Positions 48,401 to 56,978 of a stretch of DNA of 64,000 nt are shown here, in pieces. The notes beneath the pieces were generated by a model that was not told where the DNA came from, made no database searches, and saw nothing but the letters and a program-made list of their open reading frames with translations. The DNA is from Patagioenas fasciata (taxonomy: Eukaryota > Chordata > Aves > Columbiformes > Columbidae): contig NC_092524.1 in NCBI RefSeq assembly GCF_037038585.1, positions 43,591,001 to 43,655,000 of the forward strand, given 5' to 3'. Position 1 is the stretch's first letter. Every line of letters starts with the position of its first letter. Both the position numbers and the translations under genes were made by a program.

Positions 48401-51400
48401 TTTAATTTGAAACCTCTAATGAGCACCCATCTCCTGTTAATCTTGTTGTCCATCCAACAACTTGCAGATTTGTTATGAACATCCTAGAGGTAGTGAGTGA
48501 TTTTTCTCATCAGCTCAGGGAATATTTGTATGTATGTGACACAACACAGAAGCAAACCCAGAGATGATGGGAAGGGAATGTGTACAGATTTAACTGTTGC
48601 TTACATGGGGCCGTCAGCACCACGATGGGCCCTCACAGTGCAAAGGAGCCAGAGTTTGATGAGGTGGATAACATCTGAGGAAGCAAGACGGAGGAAAATT
48701 GTGCTACAGACAGAACTAGAGTGTAGAAAGCTGATATTAGCAGCTGTACAGACCAGTGCCTGTGGGCAATAAGCCCCTACATCTGGCACATGCTTTAAAA
48801 CAATACTATTACTATGCAAGAGAGCTCATCCAGCTGTTATACTGCCTGTTAAGAGTATCAAATTCATATATAGCATTTAATGAAATGCAGGAAGTGCTCA
48901 CAGACCACCAGGCCTGCCACATCACACTGTAAATGCAGTACCGCAGCTCCCTTTCTCCCAGGGCAGGTATGATCTGCTTCCTCATGGCCTGGGTGACCTT
49001 TTCTGGCCACCAATAGCAGTGGACAGCTCTCTAGGGTCTTCAGTGTCCCAGCTCTACAGCAGAGAAGAGGTTACTTTCAGAAGGAGACAGGTAGCACATC
49101 CATCTTCCCCTGAACCAGAACATCCCTTCCCTGCCTTGACTTCCATTTGTACAATATTTGTCACTGGCCATATTGCATGGGGCCCTCTGAGCTCTTCTTA
49201 CAAAACAAAGTAAAACACACAAGAGTTCTTGTGGATGCTCTGTATGAAGCAGGTCCCAAGGAAAATCTTATAACATATCTGCAACTCAAATGCAAAACTG
49301 TTGAACCACAGATACTGAAAAATAAATGATGAATGGAAATGCTCCTTCCCAACTACCAGTTAACACTGCAAAGCAAATGCATGCAGGAACAAAAAAAAAA
49401 GAGAAGGTTTGAAAACCCTCCTTCTGAGATGAGAAAATGGCCGCTGCAGTAGAATTTGTGCAGGCAACACTGCGCTTGCATGTATAGTCTGTGACTGAGC
49501 TCAGACAGGGAGAGTCGCCTCATTCCTGTCAAAGCAAGAAATAGTAACAGCTACTTCAATAACTAATTTACTTTTGCAGTATGTAAATATTTATAGATTG
49601 CATCAAGTAGAGAACACAGGTGCCAAATACAAAAATATGCATTTCTCCTGGTACGGTTTTATCAACTCCACCCTTGTGTTTAACAAACTGTTTGCTCTTG
49701 AGAATCTCAGTATCACCTTACAAGGACCTTCAAAGAAGAAACAAAAATTTTAAAACTATGTTTGATTTTAATGCCTGTTATATATATGTGAAATGGAGAG
49801 TGTGCAAGCTAACCCCTGTGTTCATTGAACAGACAACTAACTACGAAAGAACTGTACAGTTCAAGAAATACTGCAAGATGAATCACAACCATTTGTTTAT
49901 GGAGGAAGTCTGAGTGCATAGTGTTTGTATTTTACTTTAAAAACCGGTTCCACTGGATCCACTCAACATGCATTTATAAATTTAATTAACACATTGCAAA
50001 AAGCCTCATTAACACCCTGGTGCTGCTCAGCCTTTCTATGGCAAATCTAACACAAGCTAAGAAAACATCACAAAGCCTCACACAGGAGAGAGAACACCGC
50101 TATACCAACATCTAAACATCTTGGCCCTGTGAAATACATGACTGAAGACAAGAAATGTATGATTTCTAACTGACAACTGAAGATTACATGTCACATGGAA
50201 AGAAGAGGATTTAGCAAAGGACACCATAACAACAAGCACCTTATGGTCTTCTAGATATATATTCAGACACACGGAAGTTAAAAGAATATCTTAACATCCA
50301 TGTTACTTTAATATGAGGTTAATTTAATCATTCAGTGTGTTTTAATGACACCAAACAAACAGGTCAAGGAGGAAGCCCCACATCTCTAAAGCCTTACTAT
50401 CTCCTTTTTTGGCTAAACAATTTGAGAAGCAATCTGTGACCTCAGTATATGAACTTCTTCGGGAACTCTATTTCTGTCCCTAAGCACACACAGAAATTGG
50501 TAGAAAGTAATAAGGTTTTTCCAATAGGAATATAACCAGAGCTTATTTTATTAGTTAAATCTTTTACATTCATAAATTGGAAGAAGATTCCAAGTTAAAT
50601 TTTAAACAAAGTAAGTCACATACCTATTTTACAATCACTAATTCTTGCCACCATTATTAAGTTTCAGTGACTAACAACTTAGAAGTACTTGGTATTCTTG
50701 AGACCTCTCACACAGCAGTATCATTTTTCACAACAAAGGAAATTAATGCCAATTCCCGAAGTTGGTGTGTCGTTTGTCCATCTCAACCACGACATCATTG
50801 ATTCATCATATTACAGGTAACATCTCATTTTGGTTTACCAAACAGCAGAGTAGTGGAAAAGATTTTTGGTATGGCATAATTTTAACTAAGAAACCCATTC
50901 CAGTTAACATATCTCTGCAATGCTATTTTGATCTCTTCTGAAAGGATATTTTATTCGGACAAATCACATCTACCAATTCGGATAGGAAGCCTGGCACTAA
51001 ATTCTAAATTGCTTTTCCACATACACAGAAAAATTACATACTATGTCTGTTACATTGCAGAAACCCATACTTTCACCCTTTTAAAGAGACTCGTTGCACC
51101 TGCAGTGACAATAGTAGTGAAAGGAAACATTAAAGACCTGCAAAAGAGTAAAGTTTTTTCTTATACTATTTCCTATTCTTGTCTTGCGAAAATCATCATC
51201 CCATAATTTTACCCAGCAGGTCTAGGAACACAACACCACGTAGGTAACAAACTACGTAATAGAAAAAGCTGGACAAACTTGATCTGTTCCTAAGAGTAGG
51301 ATGAGAAAAAGTTTCCTCTCCATATGAAGAACACTGTACTAAAGGAACATGTCCAGCATGGTCTGCTTAATTTTGTCAGATACTCCTCCCTCACTGCCTG

Positions 51401-54400
51401 TTAAAAGCACTGACTGCCCCCAACTTTCATATCACAAGACTATGTCCTACGCCAGTCTCTTAAAAAGCTGGTTTGCTCCCAGTACAAGTGAATCCACTAA
51501 AAAAAAAAAAAAAAGTCTTTAATTATATATTGTTTATCCTTAACTTAGAGGATTTGCAATGGTTTATTATTTAATGATTGATTAATACATCACTGTATGA
51601 ATAATCAGAAATTCAGACCAGTACATCACTTTGAAATCTTAGCTTTATATCTAAATGTTCCTAATGAAATGTACAGAACTAAAAAAGTTTGTAAGATTGT
51701 TTCATTTTACTGTTATATGGCCAAGAAAAAATAAAAGCTAGTACTAGAATAGTCACTTTTAGCTCTGTGAAAAATATCTTTTTAAATCTGTCTTAAGACT
51801 GCAATTGTATATGAAAAAACATAAAGGGTCTTCTTAGCACCTTATCTGTGCTTCACTGACATGAATTGAGAGTTGGGGTTTTGTAACCTGCATTAAAGCT
51901 CTAAGTACAGCTGAAGAGTTCACAGTTGCCAGTAAGCAGAACGGTTTGGAGACTTCAATCTCAAAACTGAAATCAGGATTCCTGTATTTGCTTTCTCCGA
52001 TTCCTGTATCTCTGTTCATGTATACAAATAGCTTGATCAATTCTGCTTTCACTGCTTTTCTTCTCCACCACCCATTCTTACCAAATGCAATCTCTCCTGC
52101 TACTGAAAATTCTTAAGAGTTTGGGCAGTGGAGGAGCGAGAGGGAATATGACCATGCATACATTTATATAGAAGCTATACATCAAATGCTGGGACCCAAC
52201 TGAGAGGGATCTTTAGGGGGGGTTCCCCAAGTGGTTTGAATTAGCTCTTGGGCTTCACCCAAGTTTTCTTAGCCAGATCTTCTGGAACATGGTTATTGTA
52301 GAAGGATATTAAAGCATTAATCATCCTATTATAAAAAAAGTTCAGTTAAGACACCAGAGGTTCCTGTTATTCTTTCCAATTCTTATTATTTTGTTTTCTT
52401 TGAGATCTAAGCCTAACTCAAAAGAAAAGCTGGAATGCAAGTCACAGTGAAATGACGTACATTTCACTGCAGTGTGTGGGAAGAGCTGGCTAATTGCGAA
52501 ACAGCAAAGCAGTGTTGCTAAGCAGCTGCCTTAAAACAGTAATGTCTTCTTCCATCATAGGTAAAGATTTGGAATTTCTAAAATTTGTAATACCACCCCC
52601 CCAAAAAAAAAAACAAAACCAAAACCAACCAACCAACCAAACAAACAAAAAACAAAACAAAAAACAAAGGCATGACTGGTTATTTTATTCTGTATTCGCA
52701 CAAAGAAGAAAATGAATAGCATTTTGGACTAGATGATCTTTTGAGGTCCCTTCCAATCCCAAACATACTGTGATACTGTGATACATTGCTGTAATTCCTA
52801 AGGAAGACTAGTCAGAAATTATTAGAGTGAGAACATGTTCAGTGGTCTCTCAGTTCTACATACATAAGAGTCTTTACTTTTGATAAAACTAACTTGCTTT
52901 ACTATAAACAATTTGGCTCTTCCATGGAAAAGTTTCTCAATAACATTCCATGCATACAGTATGCGAGTCAGAAAATGCCAACTAAGTTAAATTAATAATT
53001 AAGGCTGTCCTTGTGACAACACTAATCCTAAAGGGCAATTACTATATGCAGGGCTTTACTGTAAGGCTGCATGTATGCTTCACTTGAGAGACACGTGAAG
53101 AAGGAAAAAAAGCCTGACTATAGCTAACACTGGAATCATGCCCAGTCCTCCTCAGCTGGGAGTAAAACTATAAGCTCCACATCTTGACAGAAACGGGAAT
53201 AGGATGGCAGTAGGCGGTGGTGGGGAACCCACACACCACAAAACAACTTCTCTGTGAGGATGGCATTTTTGTTTCCATTTATCCTATCCTTGTTTGCTTA
53301 CAGATTTTTCATTCAGAATATGATCCCCCTATCCCTACAACCTTTTTTCTTCTGTTCATCAGAGGCTTGTTTCTTTCCTACATCTGTATTGCCAAAGACT
53401 AGGCTTTTATTTCTGTGTGGTACAGAGAACTGGTAATTTTTTAGCATCTCCCATAAAACTGTTTTCTGTCTGCACAGAGAACCCCAAATTTCCTAGCAGT
53501 ATCCAGGGTATGGCAGCAAAAACCTCAGTACCAGCTCCTCAGCATCCTCTGTCCCACCAGTATTAATTATTACAGCACTATCTAGGTGTTAAAATGAGCA
53601 GTATAATTACTCAAATACAACAATTCTGAGGGAAAAAAAAACCCCACATTTGGAACCTGATCTACACTTCCGCTTGTATCTTAATTATGAAGAGTAAATA
53701 TGAAGAATATATATTTCCTTTAACTGAAAGACATAGGCATGGATCTGGAACATTAAAATTCAGAAAAAAATACTTGAGAGATCATAATGTAACAAAGGCT
53801 AGGAATGATAGCATACTTGTCTTTCAAAGAAATCATCCATCTGTAAGAATTCTTGCAAGCTGTAGCATAAAAACAAAAATTTTTAAAGTTATTCACTGAC
53901 AGGATTTTTACAAGCCTACGTGACATGCCATTGGCTAAAAATTTCTATGACAGAGGTAAAGCACTATCATAGAATCAAAGTGGAGAAAATAGTAAGTATA
54001 TGTTTCCTAACTTAAACAGTTTAGCATTTTCAAGTTTCACTACTAAGCTCCCATGTGCTTTACTGTATTTTTAAAGGAGTGAGTAAGCTGAGAACGCCAT
54101 ATATGCACACCACTCTAGTTGATACAGTGTAGAAGGAGCTTTAACGATTTATGTTACGTGAACAAGCAATATGAATGACTGTATATGAAAATCAATGAGA
54201 TTTTCAATTGGAGCACTTGAATGGAAGAAAAAACTTCTAACAAGGTTATTTGCAGTAGCCCAGGCACCATTTATCAAGCAGAGCATGCTACTGCAGCCAG
54301 ACAAGGACTCAAAAAGGTAAGGATGAAATACTGCTTATAGCAGATTGCTACCATTCTGTCTATACACATGTGCAGACATACACATGTCTGCATATACACA

Positions 54401-56385
54401 TATACACACAGAGACAATACGAATATTTAGTTACAATTAACACTAACTACACCCATCAAACTTCAGCCTTCAAGTCTTGGGGAGTCCCATCTGTGCTCTA
54501 ATCATTAAGGCTGACTTGCAGATGCTCTGAAACATCTGGCAATGTCTCTCCTTGGAAAGAGCCCGTTGGGGTGGAAGGGCTGCATGCTCATCGAGGAGGG
54601 TGAACGGTGTTCGCAGTTGGTTCCTTTCCCACAATGCCAGCAGAGAACCTGCTCTGCCAGAGAAGCGCCTTTCTCCATTTGAGCAGCCGTGGGAGCTCCA
54701 CACCACAGGGTAACAGTGAGTTTGCAGTTCTAAGTACCAGGACAAATGGACAACTTCTAGATGTTATAGCTGGCCTTTGTGGAACAGTCCCCATGTGTTT
54801 GCCTATCCAGATGTTTCCACCCTAAAGTGGAGGTGCTGGAACAAAAGACCTGAAAAAGAATAACCCCAGCACAACAGGGCATGACTTGGGGAAGTAATGT
54901 ATTGTATAACAATTCTTTCCGACACAGCTCATGATCATCAGGGACTGGGTTTACCATCCCAGCAGGCAATGATTAGTAAAGAGGACATATACTTATTGGA
55001 TGCTTGAGACTGGGGGCCTTCAAGATTCTTATCTGCAATGACAAAATACAAATATACCCACAGGCTAAGTGGCATTTAGTGAGTTTATTCAGCATGGCAC
55101 TATGTGCCTACAGCTTTACTGCACTGCCTTTATTCAGATTTTCCATGTCATCTTTTTGTTCGGTTTTAAATTAGCAGCTTATGCACCAACTCACATTTCC
55201 TTTCTTCATCTGTCACAAGATGCTTGATAGCAGCATGTTGATGAAACTATAGGCAGGCACAAAAAGGAAAGTAAACAGAAAGCCATGTTAACTTAAGCTG
55301 ACAAGTAGTGTTTGCAAATGAGCTTGAACCGTTATTTTCAAGTTTCTGTTAGGATGCTGTTAACACGAGTGAAGTTGAACAAGACAAGACTAATGGCTAA
55401 AAATCTCTAGACATGCCAGGAGCTGAGTACCTCCATATGACCCCTGACACTCATGCTGGGGAGTTCAAGAGGTTACCACCCCAGCTGTCTGCCCTGCTCT
55501 TCTGCCAGGAGTACCTGCCTCTGCAGCACAGCCGGTGTAACAACTAGGAGCCTGCGCCTCTGCCACGACACTCAAACCCTGAGCCTGCCACCAGCTCCAG
55601 TCCAGACGAACATGACAACGGGCTCACTGCGACGACTGGGGAACGCGGGCCGGTGCCAACCGACAGCTTCGGACACAGCAACCCCTGTGCAGGGGCGGGC
55701 CGGGCGGGCGGCATCAAACGGGCTACCTGCACCACAGCTCCGGGCCGACCCCAACCCCGAGCCCCGCGACCCACGTCTGCTGTGCCGCCAGCTCCGGGCG
55801 GCGGCCCCACTCCAGGCAGCCCCGTCGTCCCGGCCAGACCGCGCCGGATGACATCGCGCCAGGCGGCTCCGTGACGCTCGGCTCCGGGCGGGGGCGCTGC
55901 CGGTCGGTCCCCGCCCCGGCGGGCACTGTCAGTGCTGTGGCAGTGGCAGAGCCGGCCGCCTGCGCGAGGAGCGGAGCGCGCAGCTCGGGCACCACTCCCC
56001 TCAGACCGACGACCGTTAGGCGGGCACGCGCTCGGCTCGCGCACGGCTCCGCACGTGAGGGACGCCACCCCCTCCCTCCCCCCGCGGCTGCCGCCTGCTC
56101 GGTACCAGACCCGCAACGGAACGGGGCAGCCAGACCGCAGCGCCGGCAGCCGCTCGCCCCGGCGGGGCAAGGCTCAGGCCTGCAACGCCCCTTAGGCCTC
56201 CCCCTGCGATCGGAGCCTGCCCGCGGGGCCCCGCCACCCGCCGGGCAGCGGCGCTGGGAGCGCAGCCCCCGGTCCGGGGCGCGCTTACTGGTGTTGCGCA
56301 TCCAGTGCAGCAGGCGAGGCAGGTCGGCAGCGCACGTGCCCCGCACGGCAGCCAGCACCGCGCGCCGCGCCGCCTCCAGGTCCAT
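33327..56385 (-). CDS. Class I SAM-dependent methyltransferase-like protein, 301 aa, eight exons
   Basis: I do not recognise this gene by name. Eight minus-strand exons with canonical acceptors and donors join with agreeing phases into one 301-residue frame from ATG at 56385 to TAG at 33327. Residues 144-175 carry a Rossmann-type SAM-binding core: [12 protein letters not shown] (motif I, D149, G151, G155) and YGVE (acidic E174 after strand 2). HADI (D202) and [13 protein letters not shown] (214-225) follow as the next strand ends. A CTEC pair sits at 108-111. There is no signal peptide or membrane segment, so a cytosolic or nuclear enzyme is likely. The E174 and NN-F pattern resembles DOT1-type methyltransferases (family knowledge); motif I is degenerate, with R-L in place of the usual G-x, so activity is uncertain. 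The substrate is unknown. The gene is head to head with SRP54. The start choice is complicated by a 20-bp duplication (see exon 1). Confidence 0.85.
33444..34932 (-). other. Intron 7 of the methyltransferase-like gene
   Basis: GT-AG intron. It holds an open frame of 106 codons on the minus strand (33663-33983) whose composition looks unusually protein-like but which does not join exon 7 in phase. No repeat was recognised apart from a short GCA run near 34160. Confidence 0.7.
33663..33983 (-). pseudogene. Unassigned intronic ORF, possible coding remnant
   Basis: A 106-codon frame has balanced amino-acid use, including a stretch rich in Leu, Glu and Cys ([18 protein letters not shown]). It ends in TAG and lies inside an intron of the methyltransferase-like gene. 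A possible acceptor (TCTGCTTCAG) falls inside the frame but does not match the phase-0 end of exon 7. I recognise no family. It may be a decayed retrocopy, an alternative terminal exon or chance. Confidence 0.2.
34933..35023 (-). CDS. Methyltransferase-like gene, exon 7
   Basis: The acceptor ATGTTTCAG and donor CAG|GTAAGC are both strong. One base completes Arg233; codons 234-263 follow, starting AWEFIACNV and including [14 protein letters not shown]. This is the late beta-strand region of a class I methyltransferase fold, where 'GG.lv.s.p' type sequences are usual. Confidence 0.88.
35024..36384 (-). other. Intron 6 of the methyltransferase-like gene
   Basis: GT-AG intron of about 1.36 kb. 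It is AT-rich, has a short T run near 35502-35513, and nothing else was recognised. Confidence 0.8.
36385..36491 (-). CDS. Methyltransferase-like gene, exon 6
   Basis: Acceptor CTCCTTCAG; donor CCAG|GTAAGC. It enters in phase 0 and leaves in phase 2, encoding residues 198-232 and two bases of Arg233. It carries HADI with D202, the residue expected to contact the adenine of SAM, and the strand-4 motif [13 protein letters not shown], whose NN-F pattern recalls the DOT1 family. Confidence 0.9.
37363..38525 (-). mobile_element. CR1 LINE, 5'-truncated, with dead reverse transcriptase fragment
   Basis: Read from the minus strand, the element holds the end of a CR1 reverse transcriptase followed by the typical 3' UTR. 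The closing text matches GTTGGACTAGATGAGC, then GGAAGG-type wording, and ends in CTATTCTATGATTCT. The protein-like part shows [14 protein letters not shown] and a catalytic-box region reading FADET instead of FADD. Frames switch between about 38167 and 38222, so there is at least one frameshift. A full CR1 is about 4.5 kb; only about 1.16 kb remain. It is no longer able to move itself. Confidence 0.93.
38590..39512 (+). mobile_element. Solo LTR of an endogenous retrovirus, 923 bp
   Basis: The element starts TGTGGCAGG, ends CCGTGACA and sits between perfect 5-bp duplications. A CCAAT box (38828-38832) directly precedes TATAAAA (38832-38838). AATAAA lies at 39453-39458, in a region with ordinary LTR R/U5 character, so it is oriented plus. 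No primer-binding site, gag or pol follows: the internal part was lost, presumably by LTR-LTR recombination. The segment at 38970-39240 holds reiterated units (start CTCGCAGGAT or TAACTTTCCG) with hairpins. A 5-bp duplication is commoner in class II/III-type elements than in avian leukosis viruses (6 bp); the family is not determined. Confidence 0.87.
38970..39240 (+). repeat. Internal repeat array with hairpins inside the LTR
   Basis: Four A units (starts 38972, 39061, 39152, 39185; best copy CTCGCAGGATTGTGAGTGTA) alternate with four B units (starts 38997, 39021, 39112, 39206; TAACTTTCCG followed by a hairpin). Hairpins lie at 39003-39018, 39031-39045, 39090-39109, 39120-39135 (perfect 16-bp palindrome) and 39214-39232. 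Two E-box cores, CACGTG, occur at 39015-39020 and 39106-39111. Confidence 0.8.
42639..42749 (-). CDS. Methyltransferase-like gene, exon 5
   Basis: Acceptor CCTAATGTAG; donor AAG|GTAAAT. It is phase 0 on both sides and encodes residues 161-197. It holds YGVEMNADF, where E174 follows the second beta strand and is the acidic residue that normally binds the SAM ribose hydroxyls, then a helix rich in Met, Gln and Glu. Confidence 0.9.
42750..44472 (-). other. Intron 4 of the methyltransferase-like gene
   Basis: GT-AG intron of about 1.7 kb, AT-rich. Nothing was recognised in it. Confidence 0.8.
44473..44594 (-). CDS. Methyltransferase-like gene, exon 4 (SAM motif I)
   Basis: Acceptor TTATTTCCCAG; donor GCG|GTAACT. 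Two bases complete Glu120; codons 121-160 follow. It encodes [17 protein letters not shown], a helix leading into [16 protein letters not shown], the glycine-rich SAM-binding loop. D149 and the two glycines are kept but the middle of the loop (R153-L154) departs from the usual D-x-G-x-G-x-G. Confidence 0.9.
44595..45454 (-). other. Intron 3 of the methyltransferase-like gene
   Basis: GT-AG intron of 860 bp. Nothing was recognised in it. The plus-strand frame of 118 codons at 45060-45416 looks like chance. Confidence 0.8.
45455..45593 (-). CDS. Methyltransferase-like gene, exon 3
   Basis: Acceptor CTTCTCAG; donor TTAG|GTAAGT. Phase 0 in, phase 1 out; residues 74-119. The sequence is hydrophilic and acidic ([11 protein letters not shown]) and contains a CTEC pair at 108-111 that could take part in metal binding or simply be structural. 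It forms the region just before the catalytic core. Confidence 0.9.
45594..46625 (-). other. Intron 2 of the methyltransferase-like gene
   Basis: GT-AG intron of about 1.0 kb. No repeat or other gene was recognised. Confidence 0.8.
46626..46747 (-). CDS. Methyltransferase-like gene, exon 2
   Basis: Acceptor GATTTATAG; donor AAA|GTAAGC. Two bases complete Ser33 after exon 1; codons 34-73 follow. The sequence starts [17 protein letters not shown] and ends HQAVQK. It is the helical N-terminal region of the protein. The phase fit with exon 1 across a 9.5-kb intron supports the model, though an extra phase-neutral exon in between cannot be excluded. Confidence 0.87.
47420..47720 (-). mobile_element. 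Ancient CR1/L3-like LINE 3' relic
   Basis: Phrases such as TTCCAGTGCTTGACTCCACTT, CACGAAAGAATACTTTTCTTA and TTGAACTCAGTATTCCCTGTCC follow the order of the CR1 3' region (compare 37520-37625, which reads TTCCAGTGCCTTGCCACCC and so on). It is much more diverged than the intron 5 copy and has no clean ends. Confidence 0.6.
52599..52668. repeat. A/C-rich low-complexity tract
   Basis: Runs of A with AAAC and CCAACCAACC words extend for about 70 bp just before a CR1 3' end. Confidence 0.85.
52722..52790 (+). mobile_element. CR1 LINE 3' end with octamer tail
   Basis: It reads TTGGACTAGATGATCTTTTG, then AGGTCCCTTCCAATCCCAAA, and ends in repeats of the form ATACTGTG. That is the standard CR1 3' terminus in plus orientation. 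Only about 70 bp remain. Confidence 0.85.
56289..56385 (-). CDS. Methyltransferase-like gene, exon 1 with duplicated start region
   Basis: The ATG at 56385 opens [17 protein letters not shown] and the exon ends in phase 1 at CACCA|GTAAGC. A 20-bp unit covering the ATG is present twice (56366-56385 and 56386-56405). The 5' copy gives an ATG at 56405 in the identical context (GCG before, G after), but 20 nt out of frame: in the spliced mRNA it would stop after 46 codons, seven codons into exon 2. A further in-frame ATG at 56544 would add 53 residues if transcribed. The 56385 start is preferred because it gives a compact hydrophilic N terminus. Confidence 0.78.
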
Positions 56386-56405
56386 CGCGCCGCCTCCAGG
56401 TCCAT
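56366..56405 (-). repeat. 20-bp tandem duplication over the start codon
   Basis: Two exact, adjacent 20-bp copies, plus a partial third (the first nine bases continue past 56405). It is probably replication slippage in GC-rich sequence. Because 20 is not a multiple of 3, the second ATG is out of frame. Confidence 0.95.
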
Positions 56406-56849
56406 CGCGCCGCCGCCGGGGGGCGCCGCCGCGCGCAGGAGCCTCCCGCCACACCGCGCCTGCGCGGACCGCCTTCCGCCGCACGCACGTGCCCCGGGCG
56501 CGGGATGCCGGGGGGATGCCGGGGGAAAGCCGCGCCCACCGCACACCCGCCGCCAGTGCGCACGCGGCAAGACGCCGCGCCCGCGGGGCGGGGCCCTGCC
56601 TGGTTGTTACAAGTCGTCTCTCTGCGCATGCTCAGTCTGCCGCGCTCGCTTCTGGCACTGGGCCCGGCCTCGGCACCGCCTCCCTGCTCAGTGCGCACGA
56701 CCGTGGGGAAGCTGTCCTTAAGCTGGAGCGGTGTGGTTCCTCGTGGGACTCGCTGGGTGCGGACAGGCCGTTTTCCGGGACCACCTTAAAGGGGCGGTGG
56801 CAGCGCGCCCCGGTAGCGGAAGCGTATCGGGCTCGCGGGGCGAGGGCGA

Positions 56850-56978
56850 GTGGTGACGTTTCCCAGGCCGGCGGCCGGTGGTGTCTCGGTGCTGTCAGCG
56901 GCGGCTGAGGGGCGCTGGGCGGCCTCGTCGCGGCCGGCTGGGCAGCCCTCCGCCCTCGGGCCCTGCGCCGCGCTCCCG
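56850..56978 (+). other. SRP54: Probable noncoding first exon of SRP54 (5' UTR)
   Basis: A strong donor, CCCG|GTGAGT, begins at 56979 inside the CpG island, in the right place and orientation to splice to the acceptor before 60092. The transcription start is not visible, so the left edge here is nominal. Confidence 0.5.

Larger units (their letters stand above)
46748..56288 (-). other. Intron 1 of the methyltransferase-like gene
   Basis: This is the largest intron, about 9.5 kb. It contains an old CR1-like segment near 47420-47720, an A/C-rich tract followed by a CR1 3' end (52599-52790) and, at its 5' end, the GC-rich CpG-island DNA from about 55560. No other exon with compatible phase was recognised. 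Confidence 0.7.

Noticed and set aside
53966-53980. CR1-terminus-like string ATCATAGAATCAAAG
   Set aside because: Only about 15 bp match and no CR1 sequence follows on either side.
54360-54412. Short inverted and CA-rich segment (CAGACAT, then ATGTCTG)
   Set aside because: It is a small imperfect palindrome in a simple CA/TA stretch; chance is enough to explain it.
55723-56544. 273-codon minus-strand open frame
   Set aside because: Only the stretch 56289-56385 is exon; the rest reads through the intron and promoter DNA. The upstream ATG at 56544 is noted under exon 1 as a possible N-terminal extension.
55871-56908. 345-codon plus-strand open frame
   Set aside because: It lies wholly in the CpG island, is composed mostly of Arg, Ala, Pro and Gly, and runs antisense across exon 1 of the methyltransferase-like gene. 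It is a stop-poor artefact of GC-rich DNA.
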